7,669 nucleotides of DNA from Nitrososphaerota archaeon (lineage in GTDB: Archaea > Thermoproteota > Nitrososphaeria > Nitrososphaerales > UBA183). Positions within the stretch are counted from its first letter, which is position 1. Each line of letters begins with the position of its first letter. The notes below the pieces were generated by a model. That model was not told where the DNA came from. It worked only from the letters and a program-made list of their open reading frames with translations, and ran no database searches. Positions 1 through 5,253 of the stretch are shown here, in pieces. The translations under genes were made by a program, and so were the position numbers. The DNA is taken from NCBI GenBank assembly GCA_027886925.1, contig JAPCJN010000066.1, positions 3,681 to 11,349 of the forward strand, read 5' to 3'.

Positions 1-1999
1 TCCCCGCCGACCTTCCGACGAAGATAGAGCCACGCACGCCCAGGTCTATGTTGTGCAACAGCAGCCATTTCAATTGGGAAGCCTCGGTGACCTTGAGCCG
101 CACCCCCTGAGGGCCCAGGGATAGCCCGAGCTCGCCAAAGACCAAAGCTTCGACGAACCTGGCGGCGGCTACCGGGTCCGAGCCCGAGCTCATGATCTGC
201 CTCCGGTCAGGGTCCATCCAGTATGGGAACTCCCCCGGGATTCCTCCGAGCTTCTCTGCGTCGAGATGCACCAGCCTCGATATCTTCTCGAGCTGCGAGC
301 TCCCGATGCTCGGATAGCCCGATGAATAGGCCAAGAGAGCATGAGAGAGAGAAGCACGGGTCCAGTATCCCCCGAGCTGTCCCTCGCCATAGTTTGGGCT
401 GTAGTAAAGGCTGTTAGAGCTCGGTATGCACCTTGGCCCGTAACCCGTCTCGAAGTCCTTCTCGAGGAGCCTGTGCACTATCGAAGAGGCGAGGTTCGCG
501 TCTGGCGAATAGTAGGAAAGCCCCACAGCCTGGTCGACCGCGATTTCTTTGTGCACGACGCCCCTCGGGTCGACGTTCAGCGCCAGCATCCCGCTCTCCG
601 AATCTCGGAGTCTTTCGTTCACCCCGTTTAGAAGCCTGAGGCCGAGCTCGCGGAACCTGGCGGAGTCGGTGCCCTTCCCCGTCAGATAGGCAATTGTTGC
701 CGCGTCCCTCAGCGCCCTCGTGCCCAATAGGTTCACCTCGGCTGAATATCCCGTCGGAAAGCCGGCACCCAGGCGCCTGCGCCATCCGTCGGGGGACTCG
801 GAGTTGGAGGGTATCAGGCCACCGGACGCGAGGCCAGACAGGCCGTCGGCCGCCTTTTTGATCTGGGGATACCACTTCTTGAGCAGCTTCTTGTCGCTCG
901 CCCGCGCGCTGAGGTAGGCGCATGCGTCGATCAGGTAGAGGGAGGTCTCGGTGGGTCCGGGCCTCTCAACCGCGTTGCCGTCGCGGTAGGGCAGCAGCCC
1001 GTCCTTCCGGAAGGTCTTCTTGACAGAGTCCATCATCCGCTCGAACGCGCGGCCCTTCAAGAGCGAGAGCGCGACGCCGGTCGCGAGGGTCTCGCAGAGG
1101 TTCGTCTCACCGTCGATCGCTGAGAGAGCCGCTCTCGCCCAATCATAGGCGAAGTTCATCGACGGGCTCGACGAAGCGAAGTCGAATCCAGCGGGCCTTT
1201 CGTTGTCGCCGCGAGATGTCGTGTTCACACCGTTTGCGGGCGCGTAGAGGGCTGCGGCGCTGAGCGCGGTCTCGAGCGAGGACGGATGGTAGGCTGAGAC
1301 AGATTGCACGTGCGAGGAGCTGCCAGGAAGCAGTTCAAAGTCATGCTGGGTCAGGAGGATGATCGGGCCTGACATCCCCGAAGAGCTCTCCGGGAGCTCC
1401 CCCAGCGCGAGGAGCTCGGCGGCTCGGCTCTTGTCCTTGGTCATGTAGATTATGGAAGGCCTGGGCCAGAAGCCGATGACCCTCACGCCTGTGGAGTCTC
1501 CGACGTCGTCCATCACCACCTGGTCGTGCCGGTTGAACGCGTTGACCCCGATCTCCCCGGGCGGGTCGCGATCCCGTCTGTAGTTGAGAGAGGTCGGGTC
1601 GTGGAGGGTCAGCAGTCTGACCCTGACCACAGAGTCCCCGCGGTTGGTCAACATTACGCTCCTCGCTGACCCTTGGCAGTCGCCTGTGACCAGGCTGATG
1701 GTCTGCGTCACCAGCGGCCTCTCCTGTCCTCGGGCGGAGTAGGCGACGCTGGTAGGGGCGGCCCTGACCGTCAGGTCCTGGGCCTTTATCGCGATCTTGA
1801 CGCCCGACTGGATCTTGAACAACTCGGTGGAGTCCCTCCCGAACAGGAGCTTCTTCGTGTTCGCGTGGTGGACCCAGGACAGGCCGCCGTCGGGCTCGAC
1901 CTTGGCCTTCAACGCGCCCTTGAAGAGGTAGATGCTACGCCTGAGCTGAGAGCCGAGGAGCTCTCTTGTGTGCGAAAAAACGGGTACCTCGCGCTGCAT
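1..1999 (-). CDS. Six-hairpin glycosidase, glycogen-debranching-enzyme C-domain-like (C-terminus cut by window edge)
   Basis: A frame without stops runs from an ATG at 1999 to the window edge, giving 666 residues and no stop. The first ~240 residues look like a beta-rich N-terminal domain. From about residue 285 the protein is helical and follows the (alpha/alpha)6 pattern of the GDE_C family: GLLPYRDG (334-341), TETSLYLIDACAYL (350-363), ESPDGW (401-406), YSAEVNLLGTRALRDAA (418-434) and GGYWTRASLSHALLAY (543-558). In that fold such proteins hydrolyse alpha-glucosidic bonds; acidic residues E401/D404 or E421 are candidate catalytic positions by analogy only. No signal peptide or membrane segment is visible, so it is probably cytosolic. 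The next in-frame upstream stop is at 2045-2047, and this ATG is the only ordinary start; no Shine-Dalgarno is evident. It lies 60 bases after cysS and may be cotranscribed with it. GH15, GH63 or another six-hairpin family remains possible. Confidence 0.72.
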   Translation of the reverse strand, partial: MQREVPVFSHTRELLGSQLRRSIYLFKGALKAKVEPDGGLSWVHHANTKKLLFGRDSTELFKIQSGVKIAIKAQDLTVRAAPTSVAYSARGQERPLVTQTISLVTGDCQGSARSVMLTNRGDSVVRVRLLTLHDPTSLNYRRDRDPPGEIGVNAFNRHDQVVMDDVGDSTGVRVIGFWPRPSIIYMTKDKSRAAELLALGELPESSSGMSGPIILLTQHDFELLPGSSSHVQSVSAYHPSSLETALSAAALYAPANGVNTTSRGDNERPAGFDFASSSPSMNFAYDWARAALSAIDGETNLCETLATGVALSLLKGRAFERMMDSVKKTFRKDGLLPYRDGNAVERPGPTETSLYLIDACAYLSARASDKKLLKKWYPQIKKAADGLSGLASGGLIPSNSESPDGWRRRLGAGFPTGYSAEVNLLGTRALRDAATIAYLTGKGTDSARFRELGLRLLNGVNERLRDSESGMLALNVDPRGVVHKEIAVDQAVGLSYYSPDANLASSIVHRLLEKDFETGYGPRCIPSSNSLYYSPNYGEGQLGGYWTRASLSHALLAYSSGYPSIGSSQLEKISRLVHLDAEKLGGIPGEFPYWMDPDRRQIMSSGSDPVAAARFVEALVFGELGLSLGPQGVRLKVTEASQLKWLLLHNIDLGVRGSIFVGRSAG

Positions 2000-2059
2000 C
2001 TCGACAAGTATGGCGTCCGATGAACTAATGCACGGGGATTGAACCTACTTGAGCATCGG

Positions 2060-3544
2060 TTAAGATGGTGTTGACAACTTGCGCCAGAGAGGCCCCGTGG
2101 GGGTGTCTTCGACCGCCACCCCCAGCTTCTTCAGCTCGTCCCTTATTTCGTCGGCTCTCTGGTATTTACCGCCCTTCCTCGCCTCTTCTCGCTGTTTGAC
2201 TAGGCCCGATATGATTTCGGACTCGGGGTCGCCTCCCTCGTTCTGCCTTTGGTCCTCGCCGGCGGCGCCCTCGAGCCGCATGATCCCGAGGACCGAGTCG
2301 ACCCGTCCGAGCGCCCTCAAGACCAGGTCGGCGTCGTTCTTCGAGACTTTAGACGCGTCGAGGAGCGTGTTCAACTTTCTCTCGAAAGTGAAATATGCTG
2401 CCAGCGCCTTCGGGACGTTGAGGTCGTCGTCCATCGCCCCCTCGAAGCGAGAGATGAGCTCCTTCGACGGTCGCTGGCATTCCGGGCCGCTCTTTTTCGC
2501 TCCGTCGTCTTTGACCGACCGAAGACGGCGGACCAGCTGGTCGAACCTCTGGAGCGTCGCCGCCGCCTGTGCGAGCGAGCCCTCGGTCAGCTTCAACTCC
2601 TCCCTGTAATGGGCAGAGATCAGGAAGAGCCTGATCGCCCTCGCGGCCATGCCCTTCTGTAGCAGCTCCCTCAGGGTCACGATGTTTCCGACCGACTTTG
2701 ACATCTTGCCCCCGCCCATCGTCAAGAAATTGGAGTGCTGCCAATGCTTGACGAACTTCTTGCCGGTGAGCGCCTCGGACTGGGCGATCTCGTTCTCGTG
2801 GTGAGGGAAGCGAAGGTCCAGGGCGCCGGCGTGGATGTCCAGCGTCTCCCCGAGGTACTTCATCGCCATCACCGAACACTCGATGTGCCAGCCCGGCCTT
2901 CCCTTGCCTAGGGAGGTCTCCCAGTAGACCCGGCCGTCCTCGGGGACCCATGCCTTCCAGAGAGCAAAGTCGTTGGCCCCCATCTTCTCGTAGTGGTCGT
3001 CCTGTGTGCGGGCGCCCTTCCCTCGCTCGCCTGGCTTGACTCCGGAGAGCCGGCCGTATCCTGGGAACTTTTCAATCGAGAAATAGACCGACCCGTCCTC
3101 GGCCTTGTACGCGAACCCTTTCTTCGTGAGCGACTCTATCGCTGCCACTATCTCGTCGATGTGGTCCGTCGCTCTTGGATAGTGCTCGGCCCGTTGGACG
3201 TTTAGCGTCGCCAGGTCTTCCATGAACGCATCGGTGAAGAAGTCGGTGAGCTCGTCGAGGTCTTTGCCCGTCCTCTTGATCCCCTCGATTATCCTGTCCT
3301 CGACGTCGGTGATGTTCATGACCTGGTCCACCTTGTACCCCTTGTAGGTCAGATATCGCCTTAGGACGTCCTCGAATACGAACGTCCGGAAGTTGCCGAT
3401 GTGGGCGTAGTTGTAGACCGTGGGCCCGCAAGTGTACATGGTCACCCGCTTGTCCGCGAGAGGCTTGAACGGGGAGACCCTCCTGCCGAGGCTGTTGAAT
3501 AGGCGCAGGGGCATCGCGCGGTCGACGCTGACGCCGTGCGTCAT
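2060..3544 (-). CDS. cysS: Cysteinyl-tRNA synthetase
   Basis: This class I aminoacyl-tRNA synthetase charges tRNA-Cys with cysteine in the cytosol, using ATP. The 494-residue protein carries the full set of hallmarks. These are TCGPTVY (38-44) with zinc ligand C39, the HIGN form of the HIGH motif (48-51), zinc ligands C223, H248 and E252 at the spacing of the E. coli enzyme, and KMSKS (280-284). The C-terminal anticodon-recognition part ends with YQRADEIRDELKKLGVAVED (461-480) and GPLW. Length is slightly above the bacterial norm (~460), owing to polar loops near 345-360 and 428-442. A second Met at residue 11 (MPLRLFNSLG) aligns with the start of many homologues. The first ATG is preferred because a TATA box lies ~26 bases upstream, which fits a leaderless mRNA beginning at that ATG. 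No frameshift or missing catalytic residue was seen. Confidence 0.97.
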   Translation of the reverse strand: MTHGVSVDRAMPLRLFNSLGRRVSPFKPLADKRVTMYTCGPTVYNYAHIGNFRTFVFEDVLRRYLTYKGYKVDQVMNITDVEDRIIEGIKRTGKDLDELTDFFTDAFMEDLATLNVQRAEHYPRATDHIDEIVAAIESLTKKGFAYKAEDGSVYFSIEKFPGYGRLSGVKPGERGKGARTQDDHYEKMGANDFALWKAWVPEDGRVYWETSLGKGRPGWHIECSVMAMKYLGETLDIHAGALDLRFPHHENEIAQSEALTGKKFVKHWQHSNFLTMGGGKMSKSVGNIVTLRELLQKGMAARAIRLFLISAHYREELKLTEGSLAQAAATLQRFDQLVRRLRSVKDDGAKKSGPECQRPSKELISRFEGAMDDDLNVPKALAAYFTFERKLNTLLDASKVSKNDADLVLRALGRVDSVLGIMRLEGAAGEDQRQNEGGDPESEIISGLVKQREEARKGGKYQRADEIRDELKKLGVAVEDTPTGPLWRKLSTPS

Positions 3545-3565
3545 GAGGTCTTCAATTTTTCCTTG

Positions 3566-3574
3566 AAATAAAAA
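3566..3574 (-). promoter_or_regulatory. TATA box of cysS, leaderless arrangement
   Basis: On the minus strand the sequence reads TTTTTATTT, centred about 26 bases before the A of the cysS ATG at 3544. Archaeal TATA boxes usually sit 26-27 bases upstream of the transcription start, so the transcript would begin at or next to the ATG. No clear purine-rich BRE precedes it. The same T-rich tract lies 28-36 bases past the stop of the preceding zinc-ribbon gene and could also serve as its U-rich terminator. The assignment rests on position and base composition only. Confidence 0.55.
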
Positions 3575-3601
3575 GGATGGGAGATTCCTGCTCTGCTTGG
3601 A

Positions 3602-3751
3602 TTACTTTAGCTTTCCAATGCGGAAAATTGGCTTTCCACAGGACCCGCAAGTCCCCCTGACAGCAAATCTGCCGTTCTTTAGTTTGATTTGCTTTGGACT
3701 CTTGATCTCCCTGTTCTTCTTCTTCTCGTAGACACAGTAGCCAGTGACCAC
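3602..3751 (-). CDS. Small DUF5679-type zinc-ribbon protein (49 aa, GTG start)
   Basis: This short gene encodes 49 residues. The protein begins VVTGYCVYEKKK, has a basic middle (REIKSPKQIKLKNGRFAV) and ends in TCGSCGKPIFRIGKLK. The order YCVxxK...EIKxxKxxxLKNGRxAxxGTCxxCGxxxFRIG is what I recognise from the tiny archaeal DUF5679 family, whose molecular role is not established. The C-terminal CGSC pair is one zinc knuckle. The first knuckle keeps only one Cys (YCVYE where relatives often have YCVKC), so full zinc binding is uncertain. The GTG start is chosen because family members start a few residues before the YC motif, no ATG exists in the frame before its upstream stop, and a TATA box lies ~31 bases upstream. 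The gene is Lys-rich and visibly richer in A/T codons (AAA, CTA, AGA, TTT) than its neighbours. cysS follows after 57 bases with its own TATA box. Confidence 0.82.
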   Translation of the reverse strand: MVTGYCVYEKKKNREIKSPKQIKLKNGRFAVRGTCGSCGKPIFRIGKLK

Positions 3752-3760
3752 GTTGCTCGG

Positions 3761-3799
3761 CGTTACCTCGTGAGGTTGATATTTAAGCTCTCGGTAACG
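3761..3799. promoter_or_regulatory. Inverted repeat flanking the TATA box (operator-like)
   Basis: Plus-strand CGTTACC at 3761-3767 is exactly the reverse complement of GGTAACG at 3793-3799. The 25-base spacer contains the TATA box, and the axis of symmetry (3780) falls at its edge. A smaller palindrome, CCTC-GT-GAGG, sits at 3766-3775. The placement is what one would expect for a dimeric regulator controlling the zinc-ribbon gene, but no particular regulator is recognised. Confidence 0.35.
3779..3786 (-). promoter_or_regulatory. TATA box of the small zinc-ribbon gene
   Basis: The minus strand reads CTTAAATATC around this site, a good match to archaeal TATA boxes. Its centre is ~31 bases before the GTG at 3751, predicting a transcript with a leader of only about 5 bases. 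It stands out as an AT-rich island in GC-rich surroundings and lies at the centre of an inverted repeat described separately. Confidence 0.6.
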
Positions 3800-3914
3800 G
3801 AGGAAAATTCACGGTTTTTTGGTCAAACGAAGACGCAGAAATGGCGGAAGGCCTCGTCCGGGCAAAAGGTCCCTCGATGATATGTCTCCAATTCTCCTAA
3901 TCAAACCGTTATCG

Positions 3915-3922
3915 AAGAAAAA
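3915..3922 (-). terminator. Possible U-rich archaeal terminator of the oxidase operon
   Basis: The minus strand reads TTTTTCTT here. Archaeal RNA polymerase commonly terminates at U-rich tracts without a strict hairpin requirement. This is the first such tract downstream of the cupredoxin stop codon, about 245 bases on. The distance is long, so an earlier, less obvious terminator is possible. Confidence 0.25.
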
Positions 3923-4006
3923 GTTCAAGGGTCTCGGTCATCGGTATTCAAAACGGCGCGAAATGCACCGGTTAGTCTGGCGTCAAGAATAGGAAATCGG
4001 ACAGAT

Positions 4007-4020
4007 GGCCCTTACGGGCC
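4007..4020 (-). other. Hairpin with GNRA-type tetraloop
   Basis: Read as minus-strand RNA, the sequence is GGCCC-GUAA-GGGCC, a perfect five-pair GC stem capped by GUAA, a member of the stable GNRA tetraloop class. It lies ~145 bases after the cupredoxin stop, on the operon's sense strand. It could be a 3' UTR stabiliser or part of a larger structured RNA. A short GC stem can arise by chance in GC-rich DNA. Confidence 0.3.
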
Positions 4021-4045
4021 TGAATATTGCTTTAGGAAACCCTCG

Positions 4046-4133
4046 GCCGCAACTCTCGCGGCAAGCTGGTTCAGGAGAATTTTGGGCAGAGTACGGAGGG
4101 CTCGCTCCGGCGCGAGAGCCGGTTTCTTGCGGC
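4046..4133. other. Nested inverted repeats, possible folded RNA element
   Basis: Plus-strand GCCGCAA (4046-4052) pairs perfectly with TTGCGGC (4127-4133). Between them lie alternative pairings: GCCGC/GCGGC (4046-4050 with 4058-4062), GCAAG/CTTGC (4061-4065 with 4126-4130), and two mutually exclusive local hairpins, GGCT+CGC with GCG+AGCC (4099-4120) and CCGGC/GCCGG (4107-4111 with 4118-4122). On the plus strand the last is followed by TTTCTT, terminator-like, and further on by AACA (4137-4140). No known RNA family is recognised and the transcribed strand is unknown. Confidence 0.3.
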
Positions 4134-4165
4134 AGCAACAGAATGTCAGCTAAGACGCAATAAGC

Positions 4166-4966
4166 CTAGCCGGCCGGCTGATTGGCAGTCGAATTTCCTG
4201 CGACGACTGTGACCGTCCCGGTCATCCACGAGTGGTAGTTGCAATGGTATTGGTACGTGCCCGGTATCGTGAACGTGTAGGTGAATGTCTGGCCCGCGTT
4301 CATGTTGCCCGAATCGAACGATGTAGCCCCTGTCGGAACAGTCACCGACGAGACGGTGTGCGCGGCGGTGTCGTCGTTCGACCACGTCACCGTGTTGTTG
4401 ACTCCGACGACGAGCGTGACCTTGTCGGGGGCGTAGCCGGGAGGGTTGTTGGGATTGTTTGCACCGCTCGGCATCGACACCTTCACGGCGGCGGCTCCGG
4501 CGACCACGACGACTGTCCCGGTCATCCACGAGTGGTAACTGCAATGGTATTCGTAGGTCCCGGGCATCGTGAAGTTGTAGGTGAATGTCTGGCCCGCGTT
4601 CATGTTGCCAGAATCGAAAGAGGCAGCGCCCGAGGGAACGGTCACCGACGAGACGGTGTGCGCGGCGGTGTCGTCGTTCGACCACGTCACGCTCGCATTC
4701 GTCCCTATCACGACGGTGATCTTGTCGGGGGCGTAGCCGGGAGGGTTGGCAGGGTTTCCTGCGCCGCTCGGGATCGAGACGGCCACGGTGCCGCCTGCTC
4801 CTGACGTCGTAGTGCTAGTGGTGCTGGCGGTCGGCGCCGGGTTGTAGGATGAACTGGTGGCGAGGCCGGTCACGAGGAAATACCCGAGGAGGATCGGGAC
4901 GATCGCGGCGATGACGCCTATCACACCCAGCGTCAGCTTCGGAGGTCCGTATTCTTGGAACTTCAT
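4166..4966 (-). CDS. Membrane-anchored protein with two tandem blue-copper (plastocyanin/amicyanin-like) domains
   Basis: The 266-residue protein has an N-terminal membrane helix (about 11-33), a Ser/Thr-rich linker (38-58) and two cupredoxin domains, placing both copper domains outside the membrane. Each domain repeats with an exact 100-residue period. Type-1 copper ligands are H103, C142, H145, M148 and H203, C242, H245, M248. The Cx2Hx2M loop (CSYHSWM, CNYHSWM) is the short amicyanin-like form. Neither domain has the second Cys of a CuA site, so this is not an ordinary oxidase subunit II. Role inferred: an electron carrier delivering electrons to the adjacent oxidase. The ATG lies 4 bases after the stop of the subunit IV-like gene, suggesting translational coupling. 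No lipobox Cys is present. Ala, Gly and Thr are abundant, as is common in exported archaeal cupredoxins. Physiological partner and redox potential cannot be read from the sequence. Confidence 0.9.
   Translation of the reverse strand: MKFQEYGPPKLTLGVIGVIAAIVPILLGYFLVTGLATSSSYNPAPTASTTSTTTSGAGGTVAVSIPSGAGNPANPPGYAPDKITVVIGTNASVTWSNDDTAAHTVSSVTVPSGAASFDSGNMNAGQTFTYNFTMPGTYEYHCSYHSWMTGTVVVVAGAAAVKVSMPSGANNPNNPPGYAPDKVTLVVGVNNTVTWSNDDTAAHTVSSVTVPTGATSFDSGNMNAGQTFTYTFTIPGTYQYHCNYHSWMTGTVTVVAGNSTANQPAG
4190..4789 (-). repeat. Two 300-bp tandem units encoding the duplicated cupredoxin domains
   Basis: Units 4490-4789 and 4190-4489 align without gaps at an offset of exactly 300 bases. Long runs are identical, including third codon positions: 50 bases (4341-4390 and 4641-4690), 34 bases (4276-4309 and 4576-4609) and 28 bases (4421-4448 and 4721-4748). 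This points to a fairly recent internal duplication or ongoing gene conversion. Confidence 0.92.
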
Positions 4967-4970
4967 TTTC

Positions 4971-5243
4971 TCACTGGGCGAGTGCGAACAACATCGTCAA
5001 AATCAAGACCATTATCAGCGCGAGCGGCGCGAGCATGAGGTATTGGATGACTGGAGGCTCCTTCCTGATGTTCATCAGGAAGAGCGCCGTGATCAACGCG
5101 TTTATCATCGCGACGACGCCTATGGTTATGTCAACGGAGAACTTCCCGGGCCCCGAGTAGAAGACCAAGACCTCGCCCACCGTGGTGACGACCAAATAGA
5201 GCCAGATCGCGACGGGAGTGATGTATTTCATTTCTATCTCCAT
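4971..5243 (-). CDS. Small three-helix membrane protein, prokaryotic cytochrome c oxidase subunit IV-like
   Basis: The 90-residue protein is almost entirely membrane-embedded, with helices near residues 9-29, 37-57 and 65-88. The segment ALITALFLMNIRKE (49-62) resembles the conserved region between the second and third helices of the CyoD / COX4_pro families (typically ...FMHLK.E). Such subunits help assembly or stability of the oxidase and bind no metal. Its position, 10 bases after the subunit I/III gene and 4 bases before the cupredoxin gene, supports this role better than the weak sequence signature does. Two starts compete: ATG at 5243, and ATG at 5231 (beginning MKYITP), which has GGAG six bases before it. 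The second would give an 86-residue product. Other small membrane proteins could look alike, so the family call is moderate. Confidence 0.75.
   Translation of the reverse strand: MEIEMKYITPVAIWLYLVVTTVGEVLVFYSGPGKFSVDITIGVVAMINALITALFLMNIRKEPPVIQYLMLAPLALIMVLILTMLFALAQ
5238..5241 (-). promoter_or_regulatory. Shine-Dalgarno-like GGAG favouring the inner start of the subunit IV-like gene
   Basis: GGAG on the minus strand is followed by a six-base spacer and the ATG at 5231-5229, an ideal distance. The outer ATG at 5243 has only A/T-rich sequence between it and the preceding stop codon. The true N-terminus may therefore be MKYITP. Confidence 0.35.
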
Positions 5244-5253
5244 TTTTCAAAAA

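Larger units (their letters stand above)
3800..4165. other. Intergenic region without a supported gene, rich in inverted repeats
   Basis: This stretch separates the oxidase/cupredoxin operon from the zinc-ribbon gene. I found no tRNA, no recognisable protein and no convincing start signal on either strand. It contains short inverted repeats at 4007-4020 and 4046-4133, and a T-rich minus-strand tract at 3915-3922. As the 3' flank of the operon it may hold a structured 3' untranslated region, a terminator, or a small RNA. Base composition in its lower half (3800-3990) is less GC-rich than the flanking genes. Confidence 0.5.

Noticed and set aside
1673..2023. Plus-strand ORF of 116 codons.
   Set aside because: It is antisense to the start of the glycosidase, which has coherent family motifs in its own frame; GC-rich DNA commonly yields such shadow frames.
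3689..3880. Plus-strand ORF of 63 codons.
   Set aside because: It overlaps the zinc-ribbon gene in antisense and its promoter, and its sequence resembles no protein I recognise.
3881..3991. Plus-strand ORF of 36 codons beginning MSPILLIKPLS with a basic middle.
   Set aside because: No ribosome-binding site or well-placed TATA box, no recognised family, and it lies opposite the direction of every supported gene.
4046..4140. Possible H/ACA guide RNA (hairpin followed by AACA on the plus strand).
   Set aside because: No clear lower stem adjacent to the ACA, no convincing kink-turn and no identifiable rRNA target; retained only as an unspecified structured element.
3969..4165. The frame after the cupredoxin TAG stop stays open for about 65 codons, suggesting readthrough or a TAG-decoded amino acid.
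   Set aside because: The translation is a Pro/Ser/Arg/Cys mix without any domain, as expected from GC-rich noncoding DNA. The protein is complete at the TAG, and there is no sign of pyrrolysine machinery.
4168..4179. Perfect 12-bp palindrome AGCCGGCCGGCT at the end of the cupredoxin gene.
   Set aside because: It consists of the last codons (QPAG) plus the stop. GC-rich palindromes are easily produced by Pro/Ala/Gly codons, and no loop or T-tract makes it a terminator.
4232..4804. Plus-strand ORF of 190 codons opposite the cupredoxin gene, itself internally repeated.
   Set aside because: The repetition only mirrors the domain duplication of the real gene, and the translation is Arg/Val/Gly-rich shadow sequence.
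4166..4966. The cupredoxin as the oxidase's CuA subunit II.
   Set aside because: Only one transmembrane helix precedes the copper domains, and both sites have the single-Cys Cx2Hx2M ligand set rather than the Cx3C pair of CuA.
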